DNA from: Alphaproteobacteria bacterium
GTDB lineage: Bacteria > Pseudomonadota > Alphaproteobacteria > Rhizobiales > JAKIUO01
DNA length: 64,000 bases
Assembly (NCBI GenBank): GCA_024280895.1
Contig: JAJRPI010000032.1
Location: 1-64,000 of the forward strand
Reading direction: 5' to 3'
The first letter of the stretch is position 1, and each line of letters opens with the position of its first letter. This document shows positions 25,952-34,225 of the stretch, one piece after another. The translations under genes were made by a program, and so were the position numbers. The notes beneath the pieces are model-generated. The model did no database searches. It had not been told where the DNA came from and saw nothing but the letters and a program-made list of their open reading frames with translations.

Positions 25952-27889
25952 ATGTTGTCCAGATATGTCAATAGCTTATCTATTCTGGGACCGGTTAGTC
26001 TTGTTCTTTCTATGTTGGGTGCGCCAGACGCTGCGGCCTTGCCGTTTTCGGGAATGCAGGGGCAGCTTGTGTCGCAAGGCATCAAGCCTCTCGTCATCAA
26101 GGTACAGGCCCCATTAATACCACGGTCTGAGAGGATAGCATTACGCAATCTTGGCTTTACGAATATCAGAATATTGAATAAGCGCGGCGGTGTTGTCAAT
26201 TTCACAGCCTGCAAAGGCAGCAGGTTTTATGCTTTTAAAATCGATAAAAACGGGGGCATGGTCAAGAATTCGCTCCCTGGTAAATGTCCTGGTTCCGGTG
26301 TTGGCGCCCCTCGTAGGGGTGCGCCTGCGCTCAGGACGATTGGGATAACGCCAAAACAGGTCCGGCGCCGTCTGCGCCATGCTGGATATTCCAAAATTAC
26401 CATCGTCAATCGCAATCCATCTGGATACACGGTGAAAGCCTGCCAGAATGGCAGGCGTTTCAAATTGCGCCTGCATCGCCAGGGAGGTGTTGTCAAACGC
26501 AACCGCATTGGTCGTTGTGATGGCGGCGGCAATGCTCGGCGTGGTGGCTTGACGCCCCCGCAGGTACGTAAGAATTTGCGGGACCGTGGCTTTGAGGAAA
26601 TCCGTTTTCTGGATCGTGATCTCCCTGTTTATGTTGTGACCGCCTGCAAGGGCCGCAACCGCTTTCGTTTGCGCATGAACCGCTGGGCGGCCGTCAACAG
26701 GAAGACCCCTATTGGTCGCTGCGGTTTTGAAAATGACAGAAGTGATCGTGTGCGCCCCAGACATCGTGATCGTCCAAAACGTGTTGATCGTCCTCGGCGC
26801 GAACAGCCCGTTTACGACAATCGCAAGCGTCCCCCTGAAATTCGCAAACTATTACAAGATCGCGGTTTTAACCAGATCACATTCACTGATCGACGTTTGC
26901 CAACCTATGTGGTGCGCGCCTGCAAAAAAGGTCGCCGTCTGGAATTGCGCATCGATGCTAGCGGCTGGATCCGCAAGCGCAATCGTATTGGTCGCTGCCG
27001 CGTCGCCAATAAGGGGCTGCGTCCGCCCCAGATCCGCAAGGTGCTGCAAACCAGAGGCTTTTCGCGTATCTTGTTTACGGATCACCAATTACCGATCTAT
27101 GTGGTGGAAGCCTGCCGTCATGATCGCAAATTCGAGTTGCGCCTCAATCGGTTTGGCCGCGTCAATAGGAAAACCAATATTGGTCGCTGCCGCGTTCAAC
27201 GCGCCCAAAGGGGCTTTGAACCGCGCGAGGTCAGAGAAATTTTGCGCCGTCGCGGATATCGTGAGATCAATTTCTTTGATCGCCGATTGCCGGGCTATGG
27301 CGTTGAGGCTTGTCGCCGTGGGCAAAAATTTCGCATGCGGATCAACCGTTTTGCGGAAATCAGAAAGCGCCGGCGCACAGGCTTTTGCCGCCCGCCTGCG
27401 CGAAGTACCCCGCCTGTTCAATATCAATATGAAGAGATTGACGAAAAGCAGATCAGCGGCACCGAGCAAATCGATCCAGAGACCTGCCAGAGCTATCTCG
27501 ACACCTTGGTACATCGCAACCGCATCCATTTTGATGTTGCCAGCGCTTCCTTGCGTCGTGGCAGCTTTGGCTTGCTAACGCGCTTGTCGCGGGTCATGAA
27601 TCGCTGCCCCTCGTCGCGCATTGAGATCGCAGGTCATACCGATAGTGATGGTTCGCGCGATTATAATCGCGATCTGTCGCGCCGCCGCGCTAAAACGGTC
27701 GCTGGTTTCCTAGCGCAAGAAGGTATCTCGCTGCGCCGTATGACGGCCTATGGCTATGGGGAAGACCAACCCTTGATGCGCTTTGAAGAAACCGAGCGTG
27801 ACAAGGCCCGCAACCGCCGCATCGAATTTACTGTCATCTGGGGAGATGATAGCGAGGACGATGACGATTACAGACGCAGCCGCCGCTAG
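25952..27889 (+). CDS. OmpA-family protein with six Cys-containing repeats
   Basis: The 645-residue protein has a signal peptide (to about residue 28). Six tandem repeats of about 57 residues, each of the form PPxVRKxLxxRGFxxIxFxD and then YxVxACxxxxxFxLRxNRxG...IGRC, occupy about residues 48-475; each has one mid and one terminal Cys. The C-terminal OmpA domain (about 520-630) has HIEIAGHTDS-like EIAGHTDSDGSRDYN and RNRRIEFTV, which binds peptidoglycan. The repeats are Arg-rich and very basic. It is probably periplasmic or outer-membrane-linked; the repeat function is unknown. GAGGAG precedes the ATG. Terminators lie before and after. Confidence 0.85.
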   Translation: MLSRYVNSLSILGPVSLVLSMLGAPDAAALPFSGMQGQLVSQGIKPLVIKVQAPLIPRSERIALRNLGFTNIRILNKRGGVVNFTACKGSRFYAFKIDKNGGMVKNSLPGKCPGSGVGAPRRGAPALRTIGITPKQVRRRLRHAGYSKITIVNRNPSGYTVKACQNGRRFKLRLHRQGGVVKRNRIGRCDGGGNARRGGLTPPQVRKNLRDRGFEEIRFLDRDLPVYVVTACKGRNRFRLRMNRWAAVNRKTPIGRCGFENDRSDRVRPRHRDRPKRVDRPRREQPVYDNRKRPPEIRKLLQDRGFNQITFTDRRLPTYVVRACKKGRRLELRIDASGWIRKRNRIGRCRVANKGLRPPQIRKVLQTRGFSRILFTDHQLPIYVVEACRHDRKFELRLNRFGRVNRKTNIGRCRVQRAQRGFEPREVREILRRRGYREINFFDRRLPGYGVEACRRGQKFRMRINRFAEIRKRRRTGFCRPPARSTPPVQYQYEEIDEKQISGTEQIDPETCQSYLDTLVHRNRIHFDVASASLRRGSFGLLTRLSRVMNRCPSSRIEIAGHTDSDGSRDYNRDLSRRRAKTVAGFLAQEGISLRRMTAYGYGEDQPLMRFEETERDKARNRRIEFTVIWGDDSEDDDDYRRSRR

Positions 27890-27914
27890 TCTTTAGCGCT
27901 ATGGCAAAATATAG

Positions 27915-27950
27915 GCCCCTCCTTTTGTAAAAAGGGGAGGGGCTTTGTTG
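27915..27950 (+). terminator. intrinsic terminator after the OmpA-family gene
   Basis: GCCCCTCCTTTT pairs with AAAGGGGAGGGGC around a short loop, followed by TTTGTTGTG. Confidence 0.75.
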
Positions 27951-28085
27951 TGTTATGGCCACAATCGCCGGTGTTGCTGGAATCGGTGAGTTGTTCTAGG
28001 CTCAAAACTTGGTTGTGTGAAAGTTGTTGGGCGCGTGTGTTTGCCAAGATTGGTTTTTTATCAATTCAGGGGAGATCAGACGCAA

Positions 28086-28328
28086 ATGAAAGTAGATCTA
28101 AGTTTTAACAAGATTAAACGCTGGCCGGACCTCTTTGTCAGCAAAGTGAGTTATGTGCTTGAGCGCCTCGTGGGCTTTACGGCGATCTTTTTGATGGGTT
28201 ATATATTGCTTGGTCTGATCATGCTTTATATCCCGGGCATGCCGGTTCTGTGGCGACCACCCAAGAAAAATCCCGACATGTTGCTGTTCGCCGCCGCCGC
28301 TTGTCTTTATGTCCTGCGGCGCAAGTAA
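28086..28328 (+). CDS. small membrane protein, unknown
   Basis: The 80-residue protein has two hydrophobic segments (about residues 24-49 and 61-76) separated by a Pro-rich loop (PGMPVLWRPPKKNPD). GGGGAGA lies before the ATG at 28086; an upstream in-frame GTG lacks a ribosome site. The GNAT acetyltransferase gene follows 40 bp later in the same direction. No family is recognised. Confidence 0.55.
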   Translation: MKVDLSFNKIKRWPDLFVSKVSYVLERLVGFTAIFLMGYILLGLIMLYIPGMPVLWRPPKKNPDMLLFAAAACLYVLRRK

Positions 28329-28368
28329 CGGGATCGGGACTTGAGTGCAAACTGAGTTCGGGGGGTAC

Positions 28369-28797
28369 ATGGATCTGACGATCTGTAAAATCAGCGCCAG
28401 GCAAACTTACCAGTTACGTCATGACATATTATGGCCAGATGAACCCCTCGAACACTGCGTACTTGAAGGTGATGAAAAAGCCCTACATTTCGGCGCGAGC
28501 ATAGGGGGGAGCCTGGTTAGCGTTGTTTCGCTTTTTGACGAAGAGGGCAAACGGATGCGCCTGCGCAAATTTGCCGTACAGCCGGAGTTTCAAGGGCAGG
28601 GAATTGGCTCGGCGCTGCTATGCCATATCATTGAGCATTTGAAGTGCATGTCCACAGATATTGTTTGGTGTGATGCGCGTGTAGAGGCGATCCCATTTTA
28701 TAAAAAACAGGGATTTACCCTCGATGGGGGCAGGTTTTTGAAAAGTGGCATTTCCTATAACAAGATGATGCGCCAGTTACAAAAGCACCGTATTTAG
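28369..28797 (+). CDS. GNAT-family N-acetyltransferase
   Basis: The 142-residue protein has the GNAT acetyl-CoA motif RKFAVQPEFQGQGIGSALLC (V-x-P-x-x-x-G-x-G-I-G-x-x-L) and the C-terminal AIPFYKKQGFTLDG. N-terminal ISARQTYQLRHDILWP resembles the ElaA-like branch. The acceptor substrate is unknown. GGGGGT precedes the ATG at 28369. Confidence 0.85.
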   Translation: MDLTICKISARQTYQLRHDILWPDEPLEHCVLEGDEKALHFGASIGGSLVSVVSLFDEEGKRMRLRKFAVQPEFQGQGIGSALLCHIIEHLKCMSTDIVWCDARVEAIPFYKKQGFTLDGGRFLKSGISYNKMMRQLQKHRI

Positions 28798-29277
28798 TCA
28801 GGATTTGTGCATTTTGCGCTTCAGGATGCGGATGCCTTTGCTGATGCCGTTGCGCAATTTCGGGCGGACGAAATAGCGGTATTTTTCCTGCACATGTTGC
28901 ATGATCATGTTGGTCAGGCGTGCGGCGCTGGGATTTGCTGCGTGTTTGCGCCAATAGGCTCGCACGACCTGTACCATGCGCGGATAGTTGCTGGCATAGG
29001 GGCGAAGACGCGGCAGATGCTGCATGCTGATTTGCATGGCCTCGGCGCGCAGGGCGGCGATATTTTTTACTCTTTTACCTAAAGAATGGGGCTTGCTTCG
29101 CGTCGGTTCGATGGACTGAGCTGTTGTCGTTGTGGTCTGCCACGATCCAATAAGGCCACCGGCAGTGATGCCCTGTGGTTCACTTTGCGCTGAATGCAAA
29201 GCGTTATCGTTCGATGCTGATGCCGCGCAAAGCGGTAGCACAAATGCGATCGCCAGAACTGAAAAAAACTTATTCAT
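28798..29277 (-). CDS. exported basic protein, unknown
   Basis: The 159-residue protein has a signal peptide (to about residue 21, LCAASASN), a low-complexity Thr/Ser linker (SWQTTTTTAQS) and a basic helical C-terminal half with RVKNIAALRAEAMQISMQHL and a final RILKRKMHKS. It converges with the GNAT gene with no gap between stops. No family is recognised. Confidence 0.55.
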   Translation of the reverse strand: MNKFFSVLAIAFVLPLCAASASNDNALHSAQSEPQGITAGGLIGSWQTTTTTAQSIEPTRSKPHSLGKRVKNIAALRAEAMQISMQHLPRLRPYASNYPRMVQVVRAYWRKHAANPSAARLTNMIMQHVQEKYRYFVRPKLRNGISKGIRILKRKMHKS

Positions 29278-29786
29278 CGAACCCCCATATATCGAACTGT
29301 TGCAAGCGACCCTGCAGACGCTTGCGCCGTATCCTTATGCCTTGATATTTGTCTATTGAACTTGGCAAGAATAAGTCAGTTTTGTATTGTTTGTGTGGTG
29401 CGGTATTTGTACAAAATATTGAAGTATTGGTGGTATGTGGCGAAAGGACGCTGCTTTATATTTGCAATAGAGATCAATGAACAGTGTGATTTCATGCAAT
29501 AATGCGGCTTGAGGCAAGTAGATAAACCGCACGGGCGCTAATGCCGGGGCGAAAATCGGTGCCAGTGAAAGGCGAGGCGACATTCCAGCATAAGCCATTG
29601 ACCGGGGAAACGCAGGTGCAGACCTTTGGTCTTGATCAATCGATAAGGTTTGTTGAACGGCAATTGCCCTTCTTGACATTGTGTGGGTTGGATGGTCAAC
29701 AATTACGGGTTGTGATTTATGGGCGGTCTGTAATCTGATCGTTGTACTCGCTCCCCTCGAAGTGAGGCGCTTTTCGAAAGTGATTT
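29278..29786. other. intergenic region without a supported gene
   Basis: About 509 bp lie between a divergent pair. Two overlapping frames (29353-29679 leftward, 29541-29738 rightward) have no ribosome site, no domain and unlikely composition, so I do not call them. No repeat or hairpin stands out; it presumably contains the promoters of both flanking genes. Confidence 0.4.
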
Positions 29787-30482
29787 ATGAAGTTTCTGGT
29801 TTTATCCATTGTTGTTCTGGCGGCTCTTTACGGTGGCTATAAGCTGCTTTTCCCTAATTATCCCACTTATTCCTGGCATCAAAAGATGACCGTCGAGGTC
29901 GAGACCCCTGACGGGATCAAAACCGGCAGCAGTGTCATCTCGGTAAAGTGGGTGGATGGCTCTAACCCGGCCAACCGCTGGAATCACTATATCAGGGGCG
30001 AGGCTGTGGTCATCGATATGGGCGATGGAGGCTACTTATATGCTCTTTTACGAGGACTTTCCAACCAAACAAACGCTTCCCTTATGTTTGCTGCGGCAAT
30101 CTCAAAACGAAAAGGTCGAGTGACTGACAAAAAGCTGTTTGCGGAAGTGGTCAGCAAGCGCGATCGTGCCAGCGGCTTGGTCGATCTGCCCGACCATCTG
30201 TACCCCACACTTGTTACCTTTGAAGATATTGATACCCCTACCACTGTTAAAATAATTGAACCCCATGATTTCGTAAAATATTTCGGAGAGGGTATGAAGC
30301 TCAAGCGCATCACTCTCGAAGTAGTCGAAGCTCCCTTAACCTGGGGGAGGGTGGAAAATATTTTGACGTGGATTTCTGGGCATAAGGGACGTCTAAGACC
30401 GTATAGTGGATCATTGAGACCTTTGGCAGATGTGCCATTAGCAGACTTGCTAAACAGTCGTGATTTTAGGAGAACTTTTTAA
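29787..30482 (+). CDS. membrane-anchored protein of unknown function
   Basis: The 231-residue protein has one N-terminal membrane segment (residues 4-22, LVLSIVVLAALYGGYKLLF) and a soluble domain beginning YSWHQKMTVEVETPDGIKTG and containing IRGEAVVIDMGDGGYLYALL. The stop TAA overlaps the ATG of the next, broken gene (TAATG), so the two formed an operon. The family is a conserved hypothetical to me; the catalytic role is not visible. Confidence 0.65.
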   Translation: MKFLVLSIVVLAALYGGYKLLFPNYPTYSWHQKMTVEVETPDGIKTGSSVISVKWVDGSNPANRWNHYIRGEAVVIDMGDGGYLYALLRGLSNQTNASLMFAAAISKRKGRVTDKKLFAEVVSKRDRASGLVDLPDHLYPTLVTFEDIDTPTTVKIIEPHDFVKYFGEGMKLKRITLEVVEAPLTWGRVENILTWISGHKGRLRPYSGSLRPLADVPLADLLNSRDFRRTF

Positions 30483-30661
30483 TGGCAAATAACAGCAGTA
30501 ATGACCCTTTCTTGTCCATTCTGGCAATGAATTCCTACCATCAAGATGTAGACGGGCATGAGGCCGATAAAGGCGATATTGGTGGGTGGGCTGTGGTAGA
30601 TATAGCTCTTCCAACGGGTTATGCAGCTGCAGGTTTTCAAATTACGGTGACAGTTTACTAA
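30482..30661 (+). pseudogene. N-terminal fragment of a lipase-like protein, cut by an element
   Basis: The frame opens MANNSSNDPFLSILAMNSYH and reaches GDIGGWAVVDIALPTGYAAA, typical of the start of a family of large uncharacterised lipase-like (Mbeg1/DUF2974-type, from memory) proteins. At 30641 the frame runs into the GGTGACAGTTTACT element and stops after GFQITVTVY. The last six residues are encoded by the element itself. The rest of the gene is missing downstream. Translation was coupled to the preceding gene. Confidence 0.6.
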
Positions 30662-30761
30662 TTATACGCTGCTTCACACAAAGCCAATGTTTATCTATGT
30701 ATAAAATAAACTGTCACCGTAATTGGTAATTGCACCGTAATTGTAAACTGTCACCGTAATT
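30641..30761. repeat. inverted-repeat element, GGTGACAGTTTACT family
   Basis: The left end ATTACGGTGACAGTTTACTA (30641) and right end ATAAACTGTCACCGTAATT (about 30706-30724) are inverted copies about 85 bp across, and a further right-end copy TGTAAACTGTCACCGTAATT lies at 30742-30761. There is no coding capacity. The element truncates the preceding gene. Similar sequences often accompany REP-associated (IS200-like) transposases in other bacteria, from memory; no such transposase is in this window. Confidence 0.7.
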
Positions 30762-30852
30762 GTAATTGCCGTGATTGCAATCTTCTTACAACCGTTTTGG
30801 GAAGGTTATGCTATCCTAGGTTCAAATTCCCATTCACAAGGATTGATCACAA

Positions 30853-31179
30853 ATGGCTGGATATATTTTACACTATTACAACATCATCGACAGAGCGCGG
30901 GTTGACGAACTTGGACCTATGTCCCTTCCTGGCGTTGAGAAGTGCGGCGGTGAGATCATCGTTGCCAGTCCCGTTAAAATGCTAAAAGGCAAGACCACAT
31001 ATTCCAATATGATAATCTACAAATTTGAAAGTTTTGAAACTGCTTTAGAGTGCTATCATTCGCCAGAGAGTTCAGAATTCTATAAATTTCGGGATCAAAT
31101 CGTCGATGTCGTCTCTATGATTCTACCCGGTCATAGCGAGACAGAAGGTGTCATCAGTTCGGGTTACTTTCAAGGCTAG
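30853..31179 (+). CDS. DUF1330-family protein
   Basis: The 108-residue protein has the DUF1330 ferredoxin-like pattern: GYILHYYNIIDRAR, EKCGGEIIVASPVKMLKG and the closing IIYKFESFETALECYHSPE followed by EFYKFR. The family has no established reaction. AAGGA precedes the ATG. It stands alone between mobile remains. Confidence 0.8.
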   Translation: MAGYILHYYNIIDRARVDELGPMSLPGVEKCGGEIIVASPVKMLKGKTTYSNMIIYKFESFETALECYHSPESSEFYKFRDQIVDVVSMILPGHSETEGVISSGYFQG

Positions 31180-31208
31180 AAAGCGCCGAGCAGGCCTACC
31201 AGAAAGCT

Positions 31209-31523
31209 TTGGGTGTGGGGGCTGATAAGAAGAAATCATCCCCGCATATCACACTGCGACGAAGTGCAGAGGAATTGGCGACTCTCAAAAATCTGTCGCG
31301 TGGTATGCCTTTGAGTGCCGATATCCGCATAGGAGTGTTTGGTAAGGGTGTGACATCTGGTAAGATGCGCAGCGATGTAGCTTCGACTATGAAGAATATG
31401 CGCCTTCTCTTGAAGATACCGATCTCACGGAAGAGCAAAAGCGTGTGTTCCTTGAAAACCCACAAGAGCATCATGGTTAGCTTCGTTGATCTGGGCTTTA
31501 GTATTCGTCCCGTTCAGCAATGC
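31209..31523 (+). pseudogene. remains of MobC-like and recombinase-associated small genes
   Basis: Two decayed pieces can be read. The first (31209-31370) gives KKKSSPHITLRRSAEELATL and RGMPLSADIRIGVFGKG, like MobC/relaxosome ribbon-helix-helix proteins. The second needs a frame change: EEYAPSLEDTDLTEEQKRVF (31388-31447, another frame) and then IMVSFVDLGFSIRPVQQC (31470-31523), which together resemble a small conserved protein that accompanies integrases and resolvases in alphaproteobacterial mobile elements. This looks like the residue of an integrated mobilisable element. Assignments rest on remembered family resemblance. Confidence 0.5.
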
Positions 31524-31739
31524 AGCCTGCGCTGGTGGCATATTGCCGGGGCTCTTTGGGGATTTGCGGGCGCCGCTCTATTGTTTTTGGACGATGATTG
31601 GTGCGACTATCCCTGATATGGCGTTCGAACCAACCATCTGGCCCCGGCGTTCTTCCAAAAATTTTATGGCTGGATGGCAAGAAAACGTGATCTGCAAATT
31701 TATCGCGGATCTATTTTTCTAAAATTCATCGCTTTGCCG

Positions 31740-32111
31740 TTGTAAAAAGACCTTTCCATCATGCGAAGCCTTTAAAAAAAGGCAGGCCCCTTCAAAAATG
31801 ACTGAAAAAGAAGCTTCAGCTTGTCTGGTTGGAGTGCTTTTTAGGCGCGATAAAGGCTGCCATCCCCATTATAGCAATCGCCCCGACTCGTTACGTCGAT
31901 GCGGCATGTCCCAATATTAGGTCTTTTGGAGTGTTTTAGGTGCTCTTTGTAAGTCTCAAATACGAACATGACAGATCGATGACAAGCGTCATCATATGTC
32001 TGTCATCTACTCCGCACTATAGTCCGAATTGCGATAACTTAGAAAAGTGCCTCGCAAGCCACTCAATTTAAAAAATACCTCAACAGGTATTTGATTTTAA
32101 AGGACAATAAA
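31740..32111. promoter_or_regulatory. leader of the PepSY / cytochrome b561 pair with an inverted repeat
   Basis: This is a 370-bp gene-free stretch. At 31968-32006, ATGACAGA and GATGAC are mirrored by GTCATC and TCTGTCAT, a nested inverted repeat of two segments about 105 bp before the PepSY gene, fitting an operator or an RNA hairpin. GCCTTT / AAAGGC at about 31771-31786 is a weaker hairpin. No frame in the region is convincing. Confidence 0.45.
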
Positions 32112-32393
32112 ATGAAAACTACAGCTTTAGGACTAGCAATCGTTGGATCACTTTTTCTCTCTGGCCAAGCACTGGCTGGCGGTCTTAAAAATTGCACCGA
32201 TGTAGAGAAATCCGCATGGAAAACTCAAGACGAAGCTATGGCTGTTGCCAAGGCAGCTGGCTATGAAACCAGAAAAATGAAAGTCAACGGTACTTGCTAC
32301 GAAGTTTATGGAATTGGCAAGGGCGGAGCGCTCTTTGAACTGTTTTATAACCCAGTCACTCTTGAACTGATGAAAACGGTAAAGAAGGGTTAA
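32112..32393 (+). CDS. exported PepSY-domain protein
   Basis: The 93-residue protein has a signal peptide (to about residue 22, SGQALAGG) and a PepSY_2-type domain: DVEKSAWKTQDEAMAVAKAA, GYETRKMKVNGTCYEVYGI and a C-terminal YNPVTLELMKTVKKG. One Cys pair (NCTD, TCYE) could form a disulfide. Small PepSY proteins commonly sit next to cytochrome b561 or diheme cytochrome genes and ferric or redox two-component systems. AAAGGA precedes the ATG. The cytochrome gene follows 7 bp later. Confidence 0.85.
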   Translation: MKTTALGLAIVGSLFLSGQALAGGLKNCTDVEKSAWKTQDEAMAVAKAAGYETRKMKVNGTCYEVYGIGKGGALFELFYNPVTLELMKTVKKG

Positions 32394-32400
32394 TCTAGCC

Positions 32401-33021
32401 ATGGGGATCGAACAACTTAACGTTCCGAGCCCAAAAACGGACGAAGGCATATCTAATATGCCTTCGTCCGCAATGATTAATGTCTGGGATTCCAAGGTCC
32501 GTATTTTTCATTGGGGCACTGTCCTATGCTTTGTTGCCGCATGGTTTAGTGCAGGGGTCGATGAGCAGATTCATGAATATGCAGGATATACTGTGGCGGG
32601 CCTGCTCGCCTTTCGGATATTGTGGGGATTTGTTGGATCCCGCTATGCACGATTTCGTGATTTTGTTCCTTCACCGGGAACATTTTTTGCCTATATAAAA
32701 AGCCTGCTTAGCGGGCGTAGCTTGCGCCATATCGGACATAACCCGATAGGCGCTGTCATGATTTTAGCACTGATGGTGCTGTTGATTGCCATTAGTGCTA
32801 CTGGCTGGATGATGTTAACGACTGCCTATTTTGGTGTTGCCTGGGTAGAGGAAGTACATCAGTACGCAACCTACGGCATATTGGGCTTACTGCCGCTACA
32901 TATCGGCGGTGCTCTATTGTCCAGCTACTTGCATCGCGAGAATTTGGTGTTGGCCATGATTACGGGCCGCAAACCAGCCAATGTCGACCATAAGCCTGTT
33001 GCGACTGCATCAGCTGAGTGA
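32401..33021 (+). CDS. cytochrome b561-type membrane protein
   Basis: The 206-residue protein has four membrane segments and the conserved His residues expected for two b-hemes: His in VRIFHWG, HEYAGYT, HQYATYG and LPLHIGGALL. FRILWGFVGSRYARF is characteristic of the family. It transfers electrons across or within the inner membrane; the donor and acceptor are unknown, and the exported PepSY protein encoded 7 bp upstream is the likely partner. The start could be the ATG at 32401 or an internal one at 32458. Confidence 0.88.
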   Translation: MGIEQLNVPSPKTDEGISNMPSSAMINVWDSKVRIFHWGTVLCFVAAWFSAGVDEQIHEYAGYTVAGLLAFRILWGFVGSRYARFRDFVPSPGTFFAYIKSLLSGRSLRHIGHNPIGAVMILALMVLLIAISATGWMMLTTAYFGVAWVEEVHQYATYGILGLLPLHIGGALLSSYLHRENLVLAMITGRKPANVDHKPVATASAE

Positions 33022-33234
33022 TGGTTTTTCGGGTGTGCGGATCAATGATAATCGCTAGATAAAGTCAGCCCCCGTGGGGGCTGACACAGGTGATGGCGGT
33101 CCTCTGGTCGAGGCCGCTGTCCCTCGCCGTCTACGTCACCGGAAATTTTCCCAAACAGATGTCTTGATCTATCTCCGGGTAAAGTTCCTGGCAAAGTTTG
33201 CTTTGTGAATTGTTCTCTTTTCCCATATGTCGGT

Positions 33235-33609
33235 CCGCGCTCGCGCGGATTAGCCGTGAGATATAAAAAAATGGTGCCGCTGGGCGAAATAACATCAAAC
33301 GAGCCCGCCATCAGAGCCCGACCGGGTGGACGCCGTGCTGGCCGCTTCATCGTCCTCAAACAGCGAAGCGGTAGGACAACGATAGACGAGGCCCGCGCTC
33401 GCGCGGATTAGCCGTGAGATATAAATACTGCCCCCCACCAGAGCCCAAGCGGGCGACGGCCGAGCAGGCCGCTCCATCGAAGGCCCGCGCTCGCGCGGAT
33501 TAGCCGTGAGATATAAATACTGCCCCCCACCAGAGCCCAAGCGGGCGACGGCCGAGCAGGCCGCTCCATCGAAGGCCCGCGCTCGCGCGGATTAGCCGTG
33601 AGATATAAA
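33235..33609. repeat. repeat array adjoining tRNA-Thr
   Basis: Four copies of a 33-bp core (CCGCGCTCGCGCGGATTAGC and on to GAGATATAAA) start at 33235, 33393, 33485 and 33577. Copies 2, 3 and 4 are spaced exactly 92 bp apart and the two 92-bp units are identical. Copies 1 and 4 are each followed by AAAATGGTGCCGCTGG, which in copy 4 is the real 3' end of tRNA-Thr and in copy 1 a 12-bp imitation at 33272-33283. CGCGCTCGCGCG is itself near-palindromic. Frames across the array are artefacts of the repeat. Confidence 0.85.
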
Positions 33610-33613
33610 AAAA

Positions 33614-33688
33614 TGGTGCCGCTGGAGTGAATTGAACACTCGACCTCGTCATTACCAATGACGCGCTCTACCACTGAGCTACAGCGGC
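33614..33688 (-). tRNA. tRNA-Thr(GGT)
   Basis: Read leftward, the 75-nt gene has acceptor stem GCCGCTG / CAGCGGC, D arm AGCTCAGTGGTAGAGC, anticodon stem CGTCA / TGACG with loop TTGGTAA (anticodon GGT), T arm GAGTGTTCAATTCACTC, and encoded CCA. The anticodon decodes ACC/ACU as threonine. Its 3' end runs directly into the repeat array. Confidence 0.93.
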
Positions 33689-33862
33689 GACAAGGAGACG
33701 CGGTTGCTTGGCGTAACCTCATTGCAGGGGGCGAAACTGCCATAGCTTTACGTAAACCGCAAGCCCTCTTGCCAGCAAAAAATTGAACACATCGTTGCGA
33801 CTTTGTAAAAGCGGCTTATTATAGCGTGAGAGCTTTGCAAATTTAAGCAATAAGGGGAGCCC

Positions 33863-34066
33863 GTGGTAAATTCAGACCGTCAAAAGCGCGCGGCCAAACG
33901 CAAAGAGCGATTGGTCAAACAGATGCGTGACAATCTTAAAAGGCGCAAGCAGCAGACGCGGGCGCGTACCGCCCAGCTCGAGGATGCAAAGCCCGCAAAA
34001 ACTGCGATCAGTGCCCCCGATCACGAACCAGCGGCGTCTGGTTGTGAAAAATTGGATGACGAGTGA
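33863..34066 (+). CDS. small basic conserved protein upstream of murA
   Basis: The 67-residue protein from a GTG start (AAGGGGAGCC upstream) is very basic in its first half (RQKRAAKRKERLVKQMRDNL, KRRKQQTRAR), predicted helical, with an acidic C-terminus. Similar short Lys/Arg-rich frames precede murA in other alphaproteobacteria as I recall; the function is unknown. Confidence 0.6.
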   Translation: MVNSDRQKRAAKRKERLVKQMRDNLKRRKQQTRARTAQLEDAKPAKTAISAPDHEPAASGCEKLDDE

Positions 34067-34225
34067 GCCTTGTTGGTCTAAAAGTCCATGCTTTGGTAAG
34101 AGTGGGCATGTTAGAAGCAAGCAGTTAAAGACTTTTTTCAAACAATTGATCAAAATTTCCTCACTTATTAATGTGACGCGCGAAAATTGGTCATAGCAAT
34201 GCAATTGAATGGGCGGAATAACTGA

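Noticed and set aside
29353-29679. Leftward 108-codon frame in the 29.3-29.8 kb gap
   Set aside because: There is no ribosome site or domain, and low-complexity composition.
33393-33609. CRISPR array
   Set aside because: Repeats are 33 bp with identical 59-bp intervals, so the 'spacers' are repeated too. It is a tandem duplication, and no cas gene is nearby.
33408-33743. Leftward open frame across the repeat array and tRNA-Thr
   Set aside because: The frame exists only because the 92-bp units lack stops; it repeats itself and covers the tRNA gene.
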